NCBI RefSeq assembly: GCF_018069625.1
Contig: NZ_CP072941.1
Coordinates: 10,230,001-10,294,000 of the forward strand
Source of the DNA: Streptomyces yatensis
GTDB taxonomy: Bacteria; Actinomycetota; Actinomycetes; Streptomycetales; Streptomycetaceae
DNA length: 64,000 bases
Reading direction: 5' to 3'
The notes beneath the pieces are model-generated. The model saw nothing but the letters and a program-made list of their open reading frames with translations. It did not search any database and was not told the DNA's origin. This document shows, piece after piece, positions 1 to 8,476 of this stretch. How positions within the stretch are numbered: the first letter of the stretch is position 1; each line of letters opens with the position of its first letter. The position numbers were made by a program, and so were the translations under genes.

Positions 1-1
1 G

Positions 2-793
2 ACGAAGAAGGGACGCGAGGCCGAGGCCAGGGCCGTCATCGACGATCTCGTCGCCCGTACCGGCGCGCCGGCCGAGCCGTACGTCATCCCGGAGCCCGTC
101 GCCGGGACCGGCCGGCGCGGGGTGACCGCCGCCGTGGAGCAGTTGCGCGACATCTGGGCGCACAGCCCGCGCGTCACCTCCGTGGCCTGGGCGCTGTTCG
201 CCACCGTGATGCTCGTGTACTACGCGGCCCTCAGCTGGATGCCCTCCATCCTCAAGGAGGAGGGCCTGGGGGACACCGCCAGCTTCATGAACACCACCGT
301 GATGAGCGGCGTCGGCATCCTCGGCGTCCTCGTCTCCACCGCCCTGGTCGACGTGGTCGGCCGCAAGTGGCTCATCGGGGTCTCGGCTCCGGTCGCCGCC
401 CTCGCGCTGGTGGTGTTCGCGCTGGTGATGAGGGCGCCGACCGGGTCCGTCGTGGCGATCGCGGTGTTCGGCTTCGTGATGCAGCTCGCCATCCCCGCCA
501 TGTACGCCTACGTCTCCGAGCTGTACCCCACCCCGCTGCGGGCCAGCGGGTTCGGCTGGGCCTCCTCGGTCAGCCGGGCACTCACCGGGTTCGCGCCGCT
601 GCTGTTCGGGTCGGTGATGTGGCCGGTGCTCGGGCTCGCCGTGACGTTCGCCGTGCTCGGACTCGCGGTGCTGGTCGCCGTCGTGTGGATGGCCATCGCG
701 GCGCCGGAGACGAAGGGCCGGGCCCTGGACGGGGACACCGCGGACGTCCGGGCTCAGGACCCTCGCGCGGTCCGCGAACAGACGGTGGTCTAG
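2..793 (+). CDS. MFS transporter, 5'-partial
   Basis: C-terminal part of a major facilitator superfamily permease; the frame is open from the window edge, so the start lies to the left. About 264 residues are visible, with six hydrophobic segments after a cytoplasmic loop rich in K/R/E (residues 1-45), as in the middle loop and second half of a 12-TM sugar/aromatic-acid permease. The motif DVVGRKW resembles the MFS loop motif between the first helices of each half. It ends 62 bp before the molybdenum hydroxylase FAD subunit on the same strand, so it probably imports the substrate of that operon. Nicotinate or a related heteroaromatic acid is an inference from the downstream genes. Confidence 0.85.
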   Translation, partial: TKKGREAEARAVIDDLVARTGAPAEPYVIPEPVAGTGRRGVTAAVEQLRDIWAHSPRVTSVAWALFATVMLVYYAALSWMPSILKEEGLGDTASFMNTTVMSGVGILGVLVSTALVDVVGRKWLIGVSAPVAALALVVFALVMRAPTGSVVAIAVFGFVMQLAIPAMYAYVSELYPTPLRASGFGWASSVSRALTGFAPLLFGSVMWPVLGLAVTFAVLGLAVLVAVVWMAIAAPETKGRALDGDTADVRAQDPRAVREQTVV

Positions 794-855
794 GCCGCCG
801 GGACCCGCACGGCACCGCACACGGGGCGACCCACGCAAGGGAGGACAGGAAACCC

Positions 856-1704
856 ATGAAGCCCGCGCCCTTTCAGTATCACCGAGCCCGTGACGTGGCC
901 GGCGCCGTCCGGCTGCTGGCCGAGCTGGGTGACGACGCCAAGCCCATCGCGGGCGGACAGAGCCTGGTCGGAATGATGAACTTCCGGCTGGCCCGTCCGC
1001 ACCACCTCGTCGACATCGGCGGCCTCCGGGAGCTCGACCGCATGCACCGGGATACCGCCGGGGCGCTGCGGATCGGGGCACTCACCACCCACCACACCGT
1101 GGAGAGGGACCCGGCGGGCACCCTCGCGCAGGGCTTCGAGGTGCTGCGCCGGGCCATGGGCTGGATCGGGCATCTGCCGATCCGTACCCGCGGCACGGTC
1201 GGGGGCAGCATGGCACACGCGGACGCCACCGCAGAATGGTGTCTGCTCGCGGTGCTGCTGGACGCCGAGTTCGTCGTACGCGGCCCCCTGGGCGAGCGCT
1301 CGATCGCGGCCGGGGACTTCTTCCTCGGCTACTACACGACCGCCCTCGCCCCGGACGAACTCCTGGTGGAGATCGTCTTTCCACGGACGGCGCCGCACGC
1401 GGCGCTCACCGAGTTCGCCGAGCGACGTGGCGACTTCGCGATCGTGGCGGCGGCCGTGGACCTCGACGTCGTGGACGGCGCCGTACGCGGCGGCCGGGTG
1501 GCGCTCGGCGGTGTGGCGGCGGCGGCGATCCGCGTCCCGGAGGCGGAGGCGGTGCTGGCCGGCGGCGGCTCCTTCGACGCCTGCGCCGCCGCCGCGGCGG
1601 CGGCCGCCGATTCCGCGGGCGACGCGCCCCGCGACTCGCACTACCGCAAGGAACTCGTCCGGACCCTGGTCCGGCGCGCCTGTGAGGAGGCGATGTCCCG
1701 ATGA
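856..1704 (+). CDS. FAD-binding medium subunit of molybdenum hydroxylase
   Basis: 282-residue CoxM/NdhF-type subunit that carries electrons from the 2Fe-2S subunit to FAD in xanthine dehydrogenase-family hydroxylases. The N-terminal FAD-binding motif AGGQSLVGMMNFRLARP (about residues 32-48) and the second motif TVGGSMAHAD are clear, followed by the C-terminal CO_deh_flav_C domain. The ATG at 856 is preceded by GGGAGGACAGGAA and gives the canonical start MKPAPFQYHRARD; upstream in-frame starts would run through the transporter gene. Its stop overlaps the next start (ATGA), so the three subunits are translationally coupled. The overall hydroxylase is assigned by family; the substrate is inferred from neighbours. 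Confidence 0.93.
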   Translation: MKPAPFQYHRARDVAGAVRLLAELGDDAKPIAGGQSLVGMMNFRLARPHHLVDIGGLRELDRMHRDTAGALRIGALTTHHTVERDPAGTLAQGFEVLRRAMGWIGHLPIRTRGTVGGSMAHADATAEWCLLAVLLDAEFVVRGPLGERSIAAGDFFLGYYTTALAPDELLVEIVFPRTAPHAALTEFAERRGDFAIVAAAVDLDVVDGAVRGGRVALGGVAAAAIRVPEAEAVLAGGGSFDACAAAAAAAADSAGDAPRDSHYRKELVRTLVRRACEEAMSR

Positions 1705-4073
1705 CACCTCAGGAAAGCGGGCGGCCGCTGGTGGGCCGGTCGGTCCCGCGCCGGGAGGACCGGCGGCTGGTGTCCGGGCGCGGCCGGTTCGTGGACGACA
1801 TCGCCCTGCCCGGCATGCTGCACGCGCAGTTCGTGCGCAGCACGGTCGCGCACGGCGAGATCATGTCCCTGGACCTGTCGGCGGTACGCCGCGTCCCGGG
1901 CGTCGTGGCGGCGTTCAGCGCGGACGACCTGGCCATCGGAGACATCACCGCTCAGCTGGCACGTCCCCGGTCGCAGTTCGTGCCGACCGCCATGCCGGTC
2001 CTGGCCCGTGACAAGGTCCGCTACGTCGGGGAGCCGCTCGCGATCGTCGTGGGCCTCGACGCCTACGCCGCGGAGGACGGCCTGGAGGCGGCGCGGGTGG
2101 AGTACGCCCCGCTGCCACCTGTCCTCGGCGAGGAGACGGCGCTCGCCGACGACGCGGTGCTCGTCCACGACGAGGCCGCCCGCAACACCCTCGTGGACGT
2201 CTCGCTCTTCGCGACCGACGGGATCGACGACATCTTCGACGCGGCGCATCGCGTCGTCGAGGTGGACGTCACGACCGGCCGGCAGAACGCGCTGCCGCTG
2301 GAGACCCGCGGCGCCGTGGCGCACTGGGACGACCGCGAGGAGCAACTCCTCCTCCAGACCTGCACCCAGGTCCCGCACCAGGTGAGAACGGTCGCCTCGC
2401 GCTGCCTGCGCCTCGACGAGCGAGCCGTGCGGGTCGTGGTCCCCGACATGGGCGGCGGCTTCGGCCAGAAGTGCGTGGTCGGACGCGAGGAGATCGCGGC
2501 CGCCGCGGCCGCGCTGAGACTCGGGCGGCCGGTGAAGTGGATCGAGGACCGCAAGGACGCCCTGTCCGCGTCCTTTCTCGCCCGCGAGCAGCACTACCGG
2601 GCGCGCGCCGCCTTCGACACCGACGGCCGGATCCTCGCTCTCGACGCGGACGTGGTGTGCGACATGGGCGCCTACTCCTGCTACCCGTTCACCGCGGGCA
2701 TCGAGCCGCTGATGGCGTCCGCCGAGATGCCCGGGGTGTACAAGGTGCCCGCCTACCGGGTCCGCGGCCGGGCCATCACCACCAACAAGGCGCCGACCGC
2801 ACCGTACCGGGGTGTGAGCCGCCCGCAGTACGTGATGGTCGTGGAGCGGCTCTTCGAGCGCGCCGCCCGCGAACTCGGCCTGGACCCGGTGGAGATCCGC
2901 CGCCGCAATGTCATCACCGACTTCCCCTACACGGGCGTCAACGACATCACCTACGACCCCGGCTCGTACCTGGAGTCCCTGAACCTGTGCGAGCGGGTCG
3001 TCAGGGACGAGGGCTGGTACGACACGCGGACCGCGGCGGCGGCCGAAGGACGGCACATCGGCATCGGCTACGCCTGCTTCAGCGAGCGCACCGGATACGG
3101 TTCCTCGGCCTTCGCGCAGCGCAAGATGCAGGTGGTGCCGGGCTTCGACATCTCCGAGGTACGGATGGACACCAGCGGCGCGGTGACGGTCACCACCGGC
3201 ACGATGAGCCATGGGCAGAGCCACGAGACGACCATGGCGCAGATCGTCGCCGACGCACTCGGCCTCGACATCGCCCGGGTCAGGCTCCACCAGGGCGACA
3301 CCGACCGGGTCACCTACGGCTGGGGCACCTTCGCGAGCCGGTCCATCACCGTCGGCGGCAGTGCGGTGCGCCTGGCCGCCGAGCGACTCGGCGACAAGCT
3401 GCGCGCCATCGCCGCCGCCCTGTGGGACACCGAGCCGGAACAGGTGGAGCTGGCGGGCGGCCAGGTGTGCCGCCGAGGCGGCGACGGTGCCCGTGACGTG
3501 CTCACCCACCAGGAGATCGCCGAGGTCGCCTACCTGCGGGCGGACCTGCTGCCCAAGGACATCGAACCGGGGCTGACCGCGACCGCCACCTTCGACGTGT
3601 TCAACGACGGCACGTTCTCCAACGCCACCCACGGTGTGGTCGTCGAGCTCCACCAGGACACGGGGCAGGTGGAGATCCTGCGATACGTGTGCGTCGAGGA
3701 CTGCGGCGTCGCGATCCACCCGCAGGTCGTGGAGGGACAGTGCCGGGGCGGGATCGCGCAGGGCATCGCCGGTGCCCTGTACGAGGAGGTGACCTACGAC
3801 GCGGCCGGCGAGCCGTCGGCGACGAGCTTCATGGACTACAAGGTGCCCACGGCCCAGGAGATCCCCGAGGTGTCGGTCCACCACCTCGAAACCCCGTGCG
3901 CGTTCACCGCCACGGGAGCGAAGGGCGCCGGAGAGGGCGGCACCATCGGGGCGCCCGCCGCCGTCCTCAACGCCGTCAACGACGCCCTGCGCCCCACCGG
4001 CACCGAACTCGACCACACGCCCATCACGCCACAGACCGTGCACCGCGCCCTGAACCCGGAGCCCGTTCCATGA
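1701..4073 (+). CDS. Molybdopterin-binding large subunit of molybdenum hydroxylase
   Basis: 790-residue catalytic subunit of the xanthine dehydrogenase/aldehyde oxidase family; it would hydroxylate a heteroaromatic carbon next to ring nitrogen using water. Visible marks are the N-terminal Ald_Xan_dh_C domain, the cofactor-binding DMGGGFGQK segment and the C-terminal GAKGAGEGG with the catalytic glutamate of the family. The loop around residue 366 reads APYRGVSRP, not the AYxCSFR of form I CO dehydrogenase, so despite CoxL-type annotation it is not a CO oxidiser. It overlaps both neighbours by 4 bp. With NicF/NicD/NicE-like enzymes downstream, nicotinate or a hydroxylated pyridine is the likely substrate (inference). 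Confidence 0.94.
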   Translation: MTPQESGRPLVGRSVPRREDRRLVSGRGRFVDDIALPGMLHAQFVRSTVAHGEIMSLDLSAVRRVPGVVAAFSADDLAIGDITAQLARPRSQFVPTAMPVLARDKVRYVGEPLAIVVGLDAYAAEDGLEAARVEYAPLPPVLGEETALADDAVLVHDEAARNTLVDVSLFATDGIDDIFDAAHRVVEVDVTTGRQNALPLETRGAVAHWDDREEQLLLQTCTQVPHQVRTVASRCLRLDERAVRVVVPDMGGGFGQKCVVGREEIAAAAAALRLGRPVKWIEDRKDALSASFLAREQHYRARAAFDTDGRILALDADVVCDMGAYSCYPFTAGIEPLMASAEMPGVYKVPAYRVRGRAITTNKAPTAPYRGVSRPQYVMVVERLFERAARELGLDPVEIRRRNVITDFPYTGVNDITYDPGSYLESLNLCERVVRDEGWYDTRTAAAAEGRHIGIGYACFSERTGYGSSAFAQRKMQVVPGFDISEVRMDTSGAVTVTTGTMSHGQSHETTMAQIVADALGLDIARVRLHQGDTDRVTYGWGTFASRSITVGGSAVRLAAERLGDKLRAIAAALWDTEPEQVELAGGQVCRRGGDGARDVLTHQEIAEVAYLRADLLPKDIEPGLTATATFDVFNDGTFSNATHGVVVELHQDTGQVEILRYVCVEDCGVAIHPQVVEGQCRGGIAQGIAGALYEEVTYDAAGEPSATSFMDYKVPTAQEIPEVSVHHLETPCAFTATGAKGAGEGGTIGAPAAVLNAVNDALRPTGTELDHTPITPQTVHRALNPEPVP

Positions 4074-4603
4074 CCGATGACACCCTGATGACGCCGCGGG
4101 AGCCACAGCTCATCGCGTTGAACGTCAACGGCGAGCAGCACGAGGTGATCACCGAAGCCCGCCGCACCCTCGTCGATGTGCTCCGCCACGAGCTGCGCCT
4201 GACCGGAACCCACGTCGGGTGCGAGCACGGCATCTGCGGCGCCTGCACCGTACTCGTCGACGACCGGCCGGTGCGTGCCTGCCTGATGTTCGCGGCACAG
4301 GCCGAAGGTGCCCGCATCCGTACGGTGGAATCCCTCGCCGACGGCAACCGGCTGAGCGACCTCCAGCGGGCGTTCGGCGAGCACCACGCCCTGCAGTGCG
4401 GATTCTGCACACCGGGGTTCCTCATGCTCGCCGAGGGCTTCCTCGCCGAGCGGCCCGAGGCGACCAAGGAGGAGATCCGGGAGGTCGTCGCCGCCAACAT
4501 GTGCCGGTGCACCGGCTACCAGACCATCGTCGAGGCGATCGACGCCTGTGCGACGGCCCGCCGCCGGGCCTGCGCACGGGCGTGCCCCAGCAAGGAGGAC
4601 TGA
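4070..4603 (+). CDS. 2Fe-2S small subunit of molybdenum hydroxylase
   Basis: 177-residue iron-sulfur subunit. The N-terminal plant-type ferredoxin cluster motif is CEHGICGAC with a further C at RAC, and the second cluster motifs are CGFCTPG and CRCTGY, so all eight cysteines are present. The start ATG overlaps the stop of the large subunit (ATGA). The C-terminal tail CATARRRACARACPSKED is cysteine/arginine rich and unusual compared with the family, which normally ends soon after the second cluster domain. Completes a FAD / Mo / FeS heterotrimer encoded in the order M-L-S. Confidence 0.95.
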   Translation: MTDDTLMTPREPQLIALNVNGEQHEVITEARRTLVDVLRHELRLTGTHVGCEHGICGACTVLVDDRPVRACLMFAAQAEGARIRTVESLADGNRLSDLQRAFGEHHALQCGFCTPGFLMLAEGFLAERPEATKEEIREVVAANMCRCTGYQTIVEAIDACATARRRACARACPSKED

Positions 4604-4606
4604 CCC

Positions 4607-5314
4607 GTGCAGCTCACCAACTCCATTCCGGTCAAAGCCTCACCCGATGCCGTCTTCACCTTGATGAACGACGTCGAACGGGTCGCCTCGTGCATGCCGG
4701 GCGCCGCGCTCGAAGGACAGGACGGGGACACCTGGAAGGGCAGCGTAAAGGTCAAAGTCGGGCCGATCACGGCCTCGTACGCCGGCACGGTCCGCTTCCT
4801 TGAAGTCGACTCCGAGCACCGGCGGCTGCGCGTCCACGCCCGCGGCGCCGACACGCACGGAAGCGGCGACGCGGAGGCCGAAGTCGTCCTCGATGTGCTG
4901 GGCGCACCCGAGGGCGCGCTGCTCCAGCTCGCCACGGATCTGGTGATCCGGGGCAAGATCGCTCAGTTCGGCAAGGGGGCGATCGGCGCCGTGTCGGAGC
5001 GAATCCTGCGGCAGTTCGCGCAGAACCTGGCCGGTCTGCTCGACCAGGACCATGCCGCCGGGCACCCCGGACCGCTGTCCGCGGTGCCCGCCGCCCCGTC
5101 AGCCGCCGCACCCGCCGCCGCACACCCCGCCCGCACGCCGGCCGCTCCCGCTGCGCAATCCGAACTCGACGGCGTGTCCATGGTGTTCGGCCCCGCCGCC
5201 GCCAAGTACGGGATGCTCGCCGGGGCGTTCGCGCTCGGTCTCGTCCAGGGCTGGCTCGTCGGCCGGATGCGCGCCCAGTCACGCGAACTGCGCACCCTGC
5301 GGGGGGCGTTGTGA
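4607..5314 (+). CDS. CoxG-like SRPBCC protein with C-terminal membrane anchor
   Basis: 235 residues. The first about 145 residues form an SRPBCC (START-like) domain of the CO dehydrogenase subunit G family, beginning MQLTNSIPVKASPDAVFTLM. A low-complexity Pro/Ala linker (about 160-185) follows, then a single hydrophobic segment (AAKYGMLAGAFALGLVQGWL) before a basic tail. CoxG-type proteins recruit or mature molybdenum hydroxylases at the membrane, and the anchor here fits that. It starts at GTG three bases after the small subunit stop, with AAGGAGG just upstream, and its stop overlaps the next gene (GTGA). Confidence 0.85.
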   Translation: MQLTNSIPVKASPDAVFTLMNDVERVASCMPGAALEGQDGDTWKGSVKVKVGPITASYAGTVRFLEVDSEHRRLRVHARGADTHGSGDAEAEVVLDVLGAPEGALLQLATDLVIRGKIAQFGKGAIGAVSERILRQFAQNLAGLLDQDHAAGHPGPLSAVPAAPSAAAPAAAHPARTPAAPAAQSELDGVSMVFGPAAAKYGMLAGAFALGLVQGWLVGRMRAQSRELRTLRGAL

Positions 5315-5973
5315 GCCAGGCGCCGTACGGACCGGACACGGAACACACCTACGAACGGGCGGGCTTCGGCGCGCCGGTCCGGCGCGGCGACCGGCCGGCG
5401 ATCGTCGTGGTCGATCTGACGCGCGGATTCACCGAGGACCGGTTCCCGTCGGGGGCCGATCTGACCGAGGTGGTCGGTGCGACGTCCGCGCTCATCGAGG
5501 CAGGCCGTCCCGCCTCAGTGCCGGTCGTCTTCACGACCATTGCCTACACCTCGGCCGAGGCGACCGGAGACGCGGTGACCTGGCTGCACAAGGCGCGCGG
5601 CATGCGAGCCCTGGTCGAGAACAGTGAGGAAGTCACGATCGATCCACGGCTGCCGCGCGCGGCACGGGACCACATGATCGCCAAGAAGGGCGCCTCCGCG
5701 TTCTTCGGCACGGCGCTGGCCTCCTTGCTGACCGGGCTCGGCCGCGACACCGTGCTCGTCTGCGGTGCGACGACCAGCGGCTGCGTGCGGGCCACCGCGG
5801 TCGACGCCGTGCAGTCCGGATTCTCGGTGCTGGTGCCGCGTGAATGCGTCGGCGACCGCGCGCCGGGTCCTCATGAGGCCAACCTGTTCGACATCCAGGC
5901 CAAGTACGGCGACGTGATCGGCCTCGAGGAGGCCATCGCCTACCTCTCGGCGCTCCCGGCCGCAGCGCCATGA
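5311..5973 (+). CDS. nicF: Isochorismatase-family amidase, maleamate amidohydrolase-like
   Basis: 220-residue cysteine hydrolase of the isochorismatase/N-carbamoylsarcosine amidase fold. The catalytic triad is visible: Asp in VVVDLTRGF, Lys in IAKKGASAF and nucleophilic Cys in CGATTSGCVRATAVDA. Family members include maleamate amidase (NicF), which converts maleamate to maleate and ammonia, and N-carbamoylsarcosine amidase. I prefer NicF because the next gene resembles NicD, which makes maleamate, and a maleate isomerase follows. The GTG start overlaps the CoxG stop. Family confidence is high; the exact substrate is inferred from the operon. Confidence 0.8.
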   Translation: MSQAPYGPDTEHTYERAGFGAPVRRGDRPAIVVVDLTRGFTEDRFPSGADLTEVVGATSALIEAGRPASVPVVFTTIAYTSAEATGDAVTWLHKARGMRALVENSEEVTIDPRLPRAARDHMIAKKGASAFFGTALASLLTGLGRDTVLVCGATTSGCVRATAVDAVQSGFSVLVPRECVGDRAPGPHEANLFDIQAKYGDVIGLEEAIAYLSALPAAAP

Positions 5974-6035
5974 CCTTGCCCCCTCCGCACCACCCGCCAC
6001 TTGCCCCATCCGCACCACCCGCCGTTGGAGGCCGC

Positions 6036-6896
6036 ATGACCCCGCACCCGTACCCGGCTGCCCGTAGCCTGTCGCAGAGCGCGCTCGCCGATCTCGCCGA
6101 GGTGCCCGCCACGAGCCGCTGGGTGCGCTCGGGCGCCACTCGCCTGCATGTCCTCGACTACGGCGGCCCCGGTGTCCCGCTCCTCGTCCTGCCCGGCATC
6201 ACCAGTCCCGCGATCACGATGGACTTCGTCGTGCGTGAGCTGACCGACCTCGTACGTCCGGTGGTCGTCGACGTCCGGGGGCGCGGGCTGTCCGACGACG
6301 GCGGCGGCTACAGCCTGGAGGAGTACGCCGAGGACACGGAGGCCGTCGTCATGCGGCTCGGGCTCGACCGGCCGGTGCTGTTCGGGCATTCCATGGGCGC
6401 GCGCATCGCCGCGGCCACCGCGGCGCGGAACAAGGTCCCGCTCCGGGGCACGGTCCTGGGCGACCCGCCGATGAGCGGCCCGGGGCGCGGTCCCTATCCG
6501 ACACCCGTGGACGCCTTCCTGGACCAGCTGGCACAGGCCGTACGCGGCACCACCGCCGCGGAAGTGGCCGGGGCGTGGCCTCGGTGGCCGCACCGGGAGC
6601 TGGAGTTGAGGGCCCGCTGGCTGGCCAGTTGCGGCGAGGAGGCCATCAAGGCCACCCACCGCGGCTTCGAGAGCGAGGACTTCTTCGACTGGTGGCCCTC
6701 CGTCCCCGGCCCCACGGCGTTGCTGTACGGCGCGGACAGCCCCGTGGTCACCGAGATGGGCGCGGCGGAGGCGGCCCGGAACAACCCCACGGCCTCACTG
6801 AGCCGGATACCGGACGCCGGCCACATGCTGTTCTGGGACAACCCTCCCGCCGCCCTCGCGAGCCTGCGGGAAGAACTGCGCCCGATGCTCGCCTGA
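6036..6896 (+). CDS. nicD: Alpha/beta hydrolase, N-formylmaleamate deformylase-like
   Basis: 286-residue alpha/beta hydrolase. Nucleophile elbow GHSMG, catalytic His in DAGHMLFWD, and the segment GDPPMSGPGRGPYP, which I recall as typical of NicD (N-formylmaleamate to maleamate plus formate). I place the start at 6036 because TTGGAGG lies five bases upstream and the protein then begins MTPHPYPAARSL. An in-frame ATG at 5970 overlapping the nicF stop would add a Pro-rich 22-residue extension. Its position between a NicF-like and a NicE-like gene supports the assignment. Substrate not proven by sequence. Confidence 0.8.
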   Translation: MTPHPYPAARSLSQSALADLAEVPATSRWVRSGATRLHVLDYGGPGVPLLVLPGITSPAITMDFVVRELTDLVRPVVVDVRGRGLSDDGGGYSLEEYAEDTEAVVMRLGLDRPVLFGHSMGARIAAATAARNKVPLRGTVLGDPPMSGPGRGPYPTPVDAFLDQLAQAVRGTTAAEVAGAWPRWPHRELELRARWLASCGEEAIKATHRGFESEDFFDWWPSVPGPTALLYGADSPVVTEMGAAEAARNNPTASLSRIPDAGHMLFWDNPPAALASLREELRPMLA

Positions 6897-6972
6897 CCGG
6901 TGGCTCTCCCCGATTCCCCGGCCGTTCCATCCCCGCGCGGGGGCGATGACGTGGCGTGCTTAAGTAGGCGCC

Positions 6973-7455
6973 ATGGCTGACGAAACCGCACCCTCGACGT
7001 CCGCGACGCCCCGGCCACCCGCCGCGCTGACGACCGCGCCCGGATACCAGGTCCGGCGCCTGTACCAGGCATACCTCGCCGTCTGGATCAGGGCGGTCGA
7101 CCCGCTCCTGACCGGGCCGCAGTTCGCGGTACTCCAGGTTGTGGACGCGAGCCCGGGGCACGACCAGCGATCGCTGGCGTCAGCGGTCGCCCTCGATACG
7201 TCGACCATGACGGACGTCGCCCGCCGGCTGGAGAAGCGCGGCCTGATCGTCCGCAGAACGGCCGCCGACGACGGCCGGCGCAAACTGCTCTATCTGACCG
7301 AGGAAGGCAAACACACCCTCGACGACGCGAACCGCCGCGCCCGACTGCTCGACGAACAACTCCTGGAGCCGTACGGACCACAGCAGCGCGACGACATCAC
7401 ACATCTGCTCGCATCCCTCGCCGACCACTGGGAGCAACTGACCGAGGACGGGTGA
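6973..7455 (+). CDS. MarR-family regulator of the nicotinate-type operon
   Basis: 160-residue winged-helix repressor. The core DNA-binding region (about residues 55-115) has MarR signatures: QRSLASAVALDTSTMTDVAR recognition helix area and the wing KRGLIVRRTAADDGRRKL. It sits inside the catabolic operon between the deformylase-like and maleate isomerase genes, the place where NicR (a MarR protein controlling nicotinate degradation in Pseudomonas) would be expected, so it likely senses a pathway intermediate. The 76-bp gap upstream, with CTTAAG at 6959-6964, could hold its own promoter and operator. Confidence 0.85.
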   Translation: MADETAPSTSATPRPPAALTTAPGYQVRRLYQAYLAVWIRAVDPLLTGPQFAVLQVVDASPGHDQRSLASAVALDTSTMTDVARRLEKRGLIVRRTAADDGRRKLLYLTEEGKHTLDDANRRARLLDEQLLEPYGPQQRDDITHLLASLADHWEQLTEDG

Positions 7456-7535
7456 ACCGCCGTGGCACGGCAGGCCACGGGAACGGGCCCGCGGGTCGTC
7501 GGCGAGTCCCGTACACCGGACAACCGGAGGATTCC

Positions 7536-8315
7536 GTGACCGATCACCACGTCGGCCTGATCGTGCCCAGCTCGAACCTCACCATGGAAACGGAGTTGCC
7601 CCGGATCCTGCGGCTGCGCGAGTCGGCGGTCCCCGAGGACCGGTTCGTGTTCCACAGCAGCCGGATGCGCATGCGGCAGGTGACCCCCGAGCAGCTGCGC
7701 GCCATGAACGCGCAGACCGAGCGAGCCGCGCTGGAACTCGCCGACGCACGCCCGGACGTCGTCGCCACGGCCTGTCTCGTCGCGATCATGGCCCAGGGCG
7801 CGGGGTACCACTGCACGGCGGAGGACGAGATCACCACCGTGCTGCGAGCCCAGGGCGCCCAGGCACCCGTGGTGTCCAGCGCCGGTGCCCTTCTCGACGG
7901 CATCAAGGCACTCGGGGCCAAGCGGGTCGCGATCATCACGCCGTATATGAAGCCGCTCACCGGGTTGGTCGCGAACTACATCGAGGACGCGGACATCGAG
8001 GTCGTGGACGCGCTGAGCCTGGAGGTACCGGACAATCTCGCCGTCGCCCGGCTGGACCCGGCGGATCTCCTCGACCACTGGCGGCGCCTGGACCTGTCAC
8101 GTGCCGACGCGCTCGTACTGTCGGCATGCGTCCAGATGCCGTCACTGCCGTCGATCCAGCCGGCCGAGGACGCGATCGGCCTGCCCGTCCTGTCCGCGGC
8201 CACCGCCACGGCGTACCGCATCCTCGCCGAACTCGGCCTGCCCCCGCAGGTGCCGGGCGCCGGCAGCCTCCTCGGCGGCCGCCTCCCCGTCCCCGCCCGG
8301 AGCGCCCCGGAATAG
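7536..8315 (+). CDS. nicE: Maleate isomerase (Asp/Glu racemase superfamily)
   Basis: 259 residues, the usual length for maleate cis-trans isomerase (about 250). Begins VTDHHVGLIVPSSNLTMETE, with GTG placed six bases after GGAGG. Two catalytic cysteines expected in the family are present: ATACLVAIM (about residue 75) and LVLSACVQMPS (about residue 195). The enzyme converts maleate to fumarate, feeding the TCA cycle, the last step of nicotinate breakdown. Arylmalonate decarboxylase-like relatives are the main alternative, but context favours maleate isomerase. Confidence 0.85.
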   Translation: MTDHHVGLIVPSSNLTMETELPRILRLRESAVPEDRFVFHSSRMRMRQVTPEQLRAMNAQTERAALELADARPDVVATACLVAIMAQGAGYHCTAEDEITTVLRAQGAQAPVVSSAGALLDGIKALGAKRVAIITPYMKPLTGLVANYIEDADIEVVDALSLEVPDNLAVARLDPADLLDHWRRLDLSRADALVLSACVQMPSLPSIQPAEDAIGLPVLSAATATAYRILAELGLPPQVPGAGSLLGGRLPVPARSAPE

Positions 8316-8476
8316 CCTCGCCGGCACCTGGCGGACCACTCTGTCCGGGCGGGCCGCCCGACTTGCCCCTGACGCCAACGTGAGCTTTTAGCGTGGTGGA
8401 TGTCGGCGCCCGCCGAGCATTCACCCCACTGACCTCACGAACGGCCGGTTCAGGCCGTGTGGAAGGGCAGAACGTC

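Noticed and set aside
1701..4073. Aerobic CO dehydrogenase CoxL
   Set aside because: The form I active-site loop AYxCSFR is absent (APYRGVSRP instead), and the downstream enzymes point to N-heteroaromatic breakdown.
1641..4106. 821-codon open frame on the minus strand opposite the Mo hydroxylase large subunit
   Set aside because: Shadow of GC-rich codon bias; the plus strand has clear cofactor motifs and 4-bp gene overlaps.
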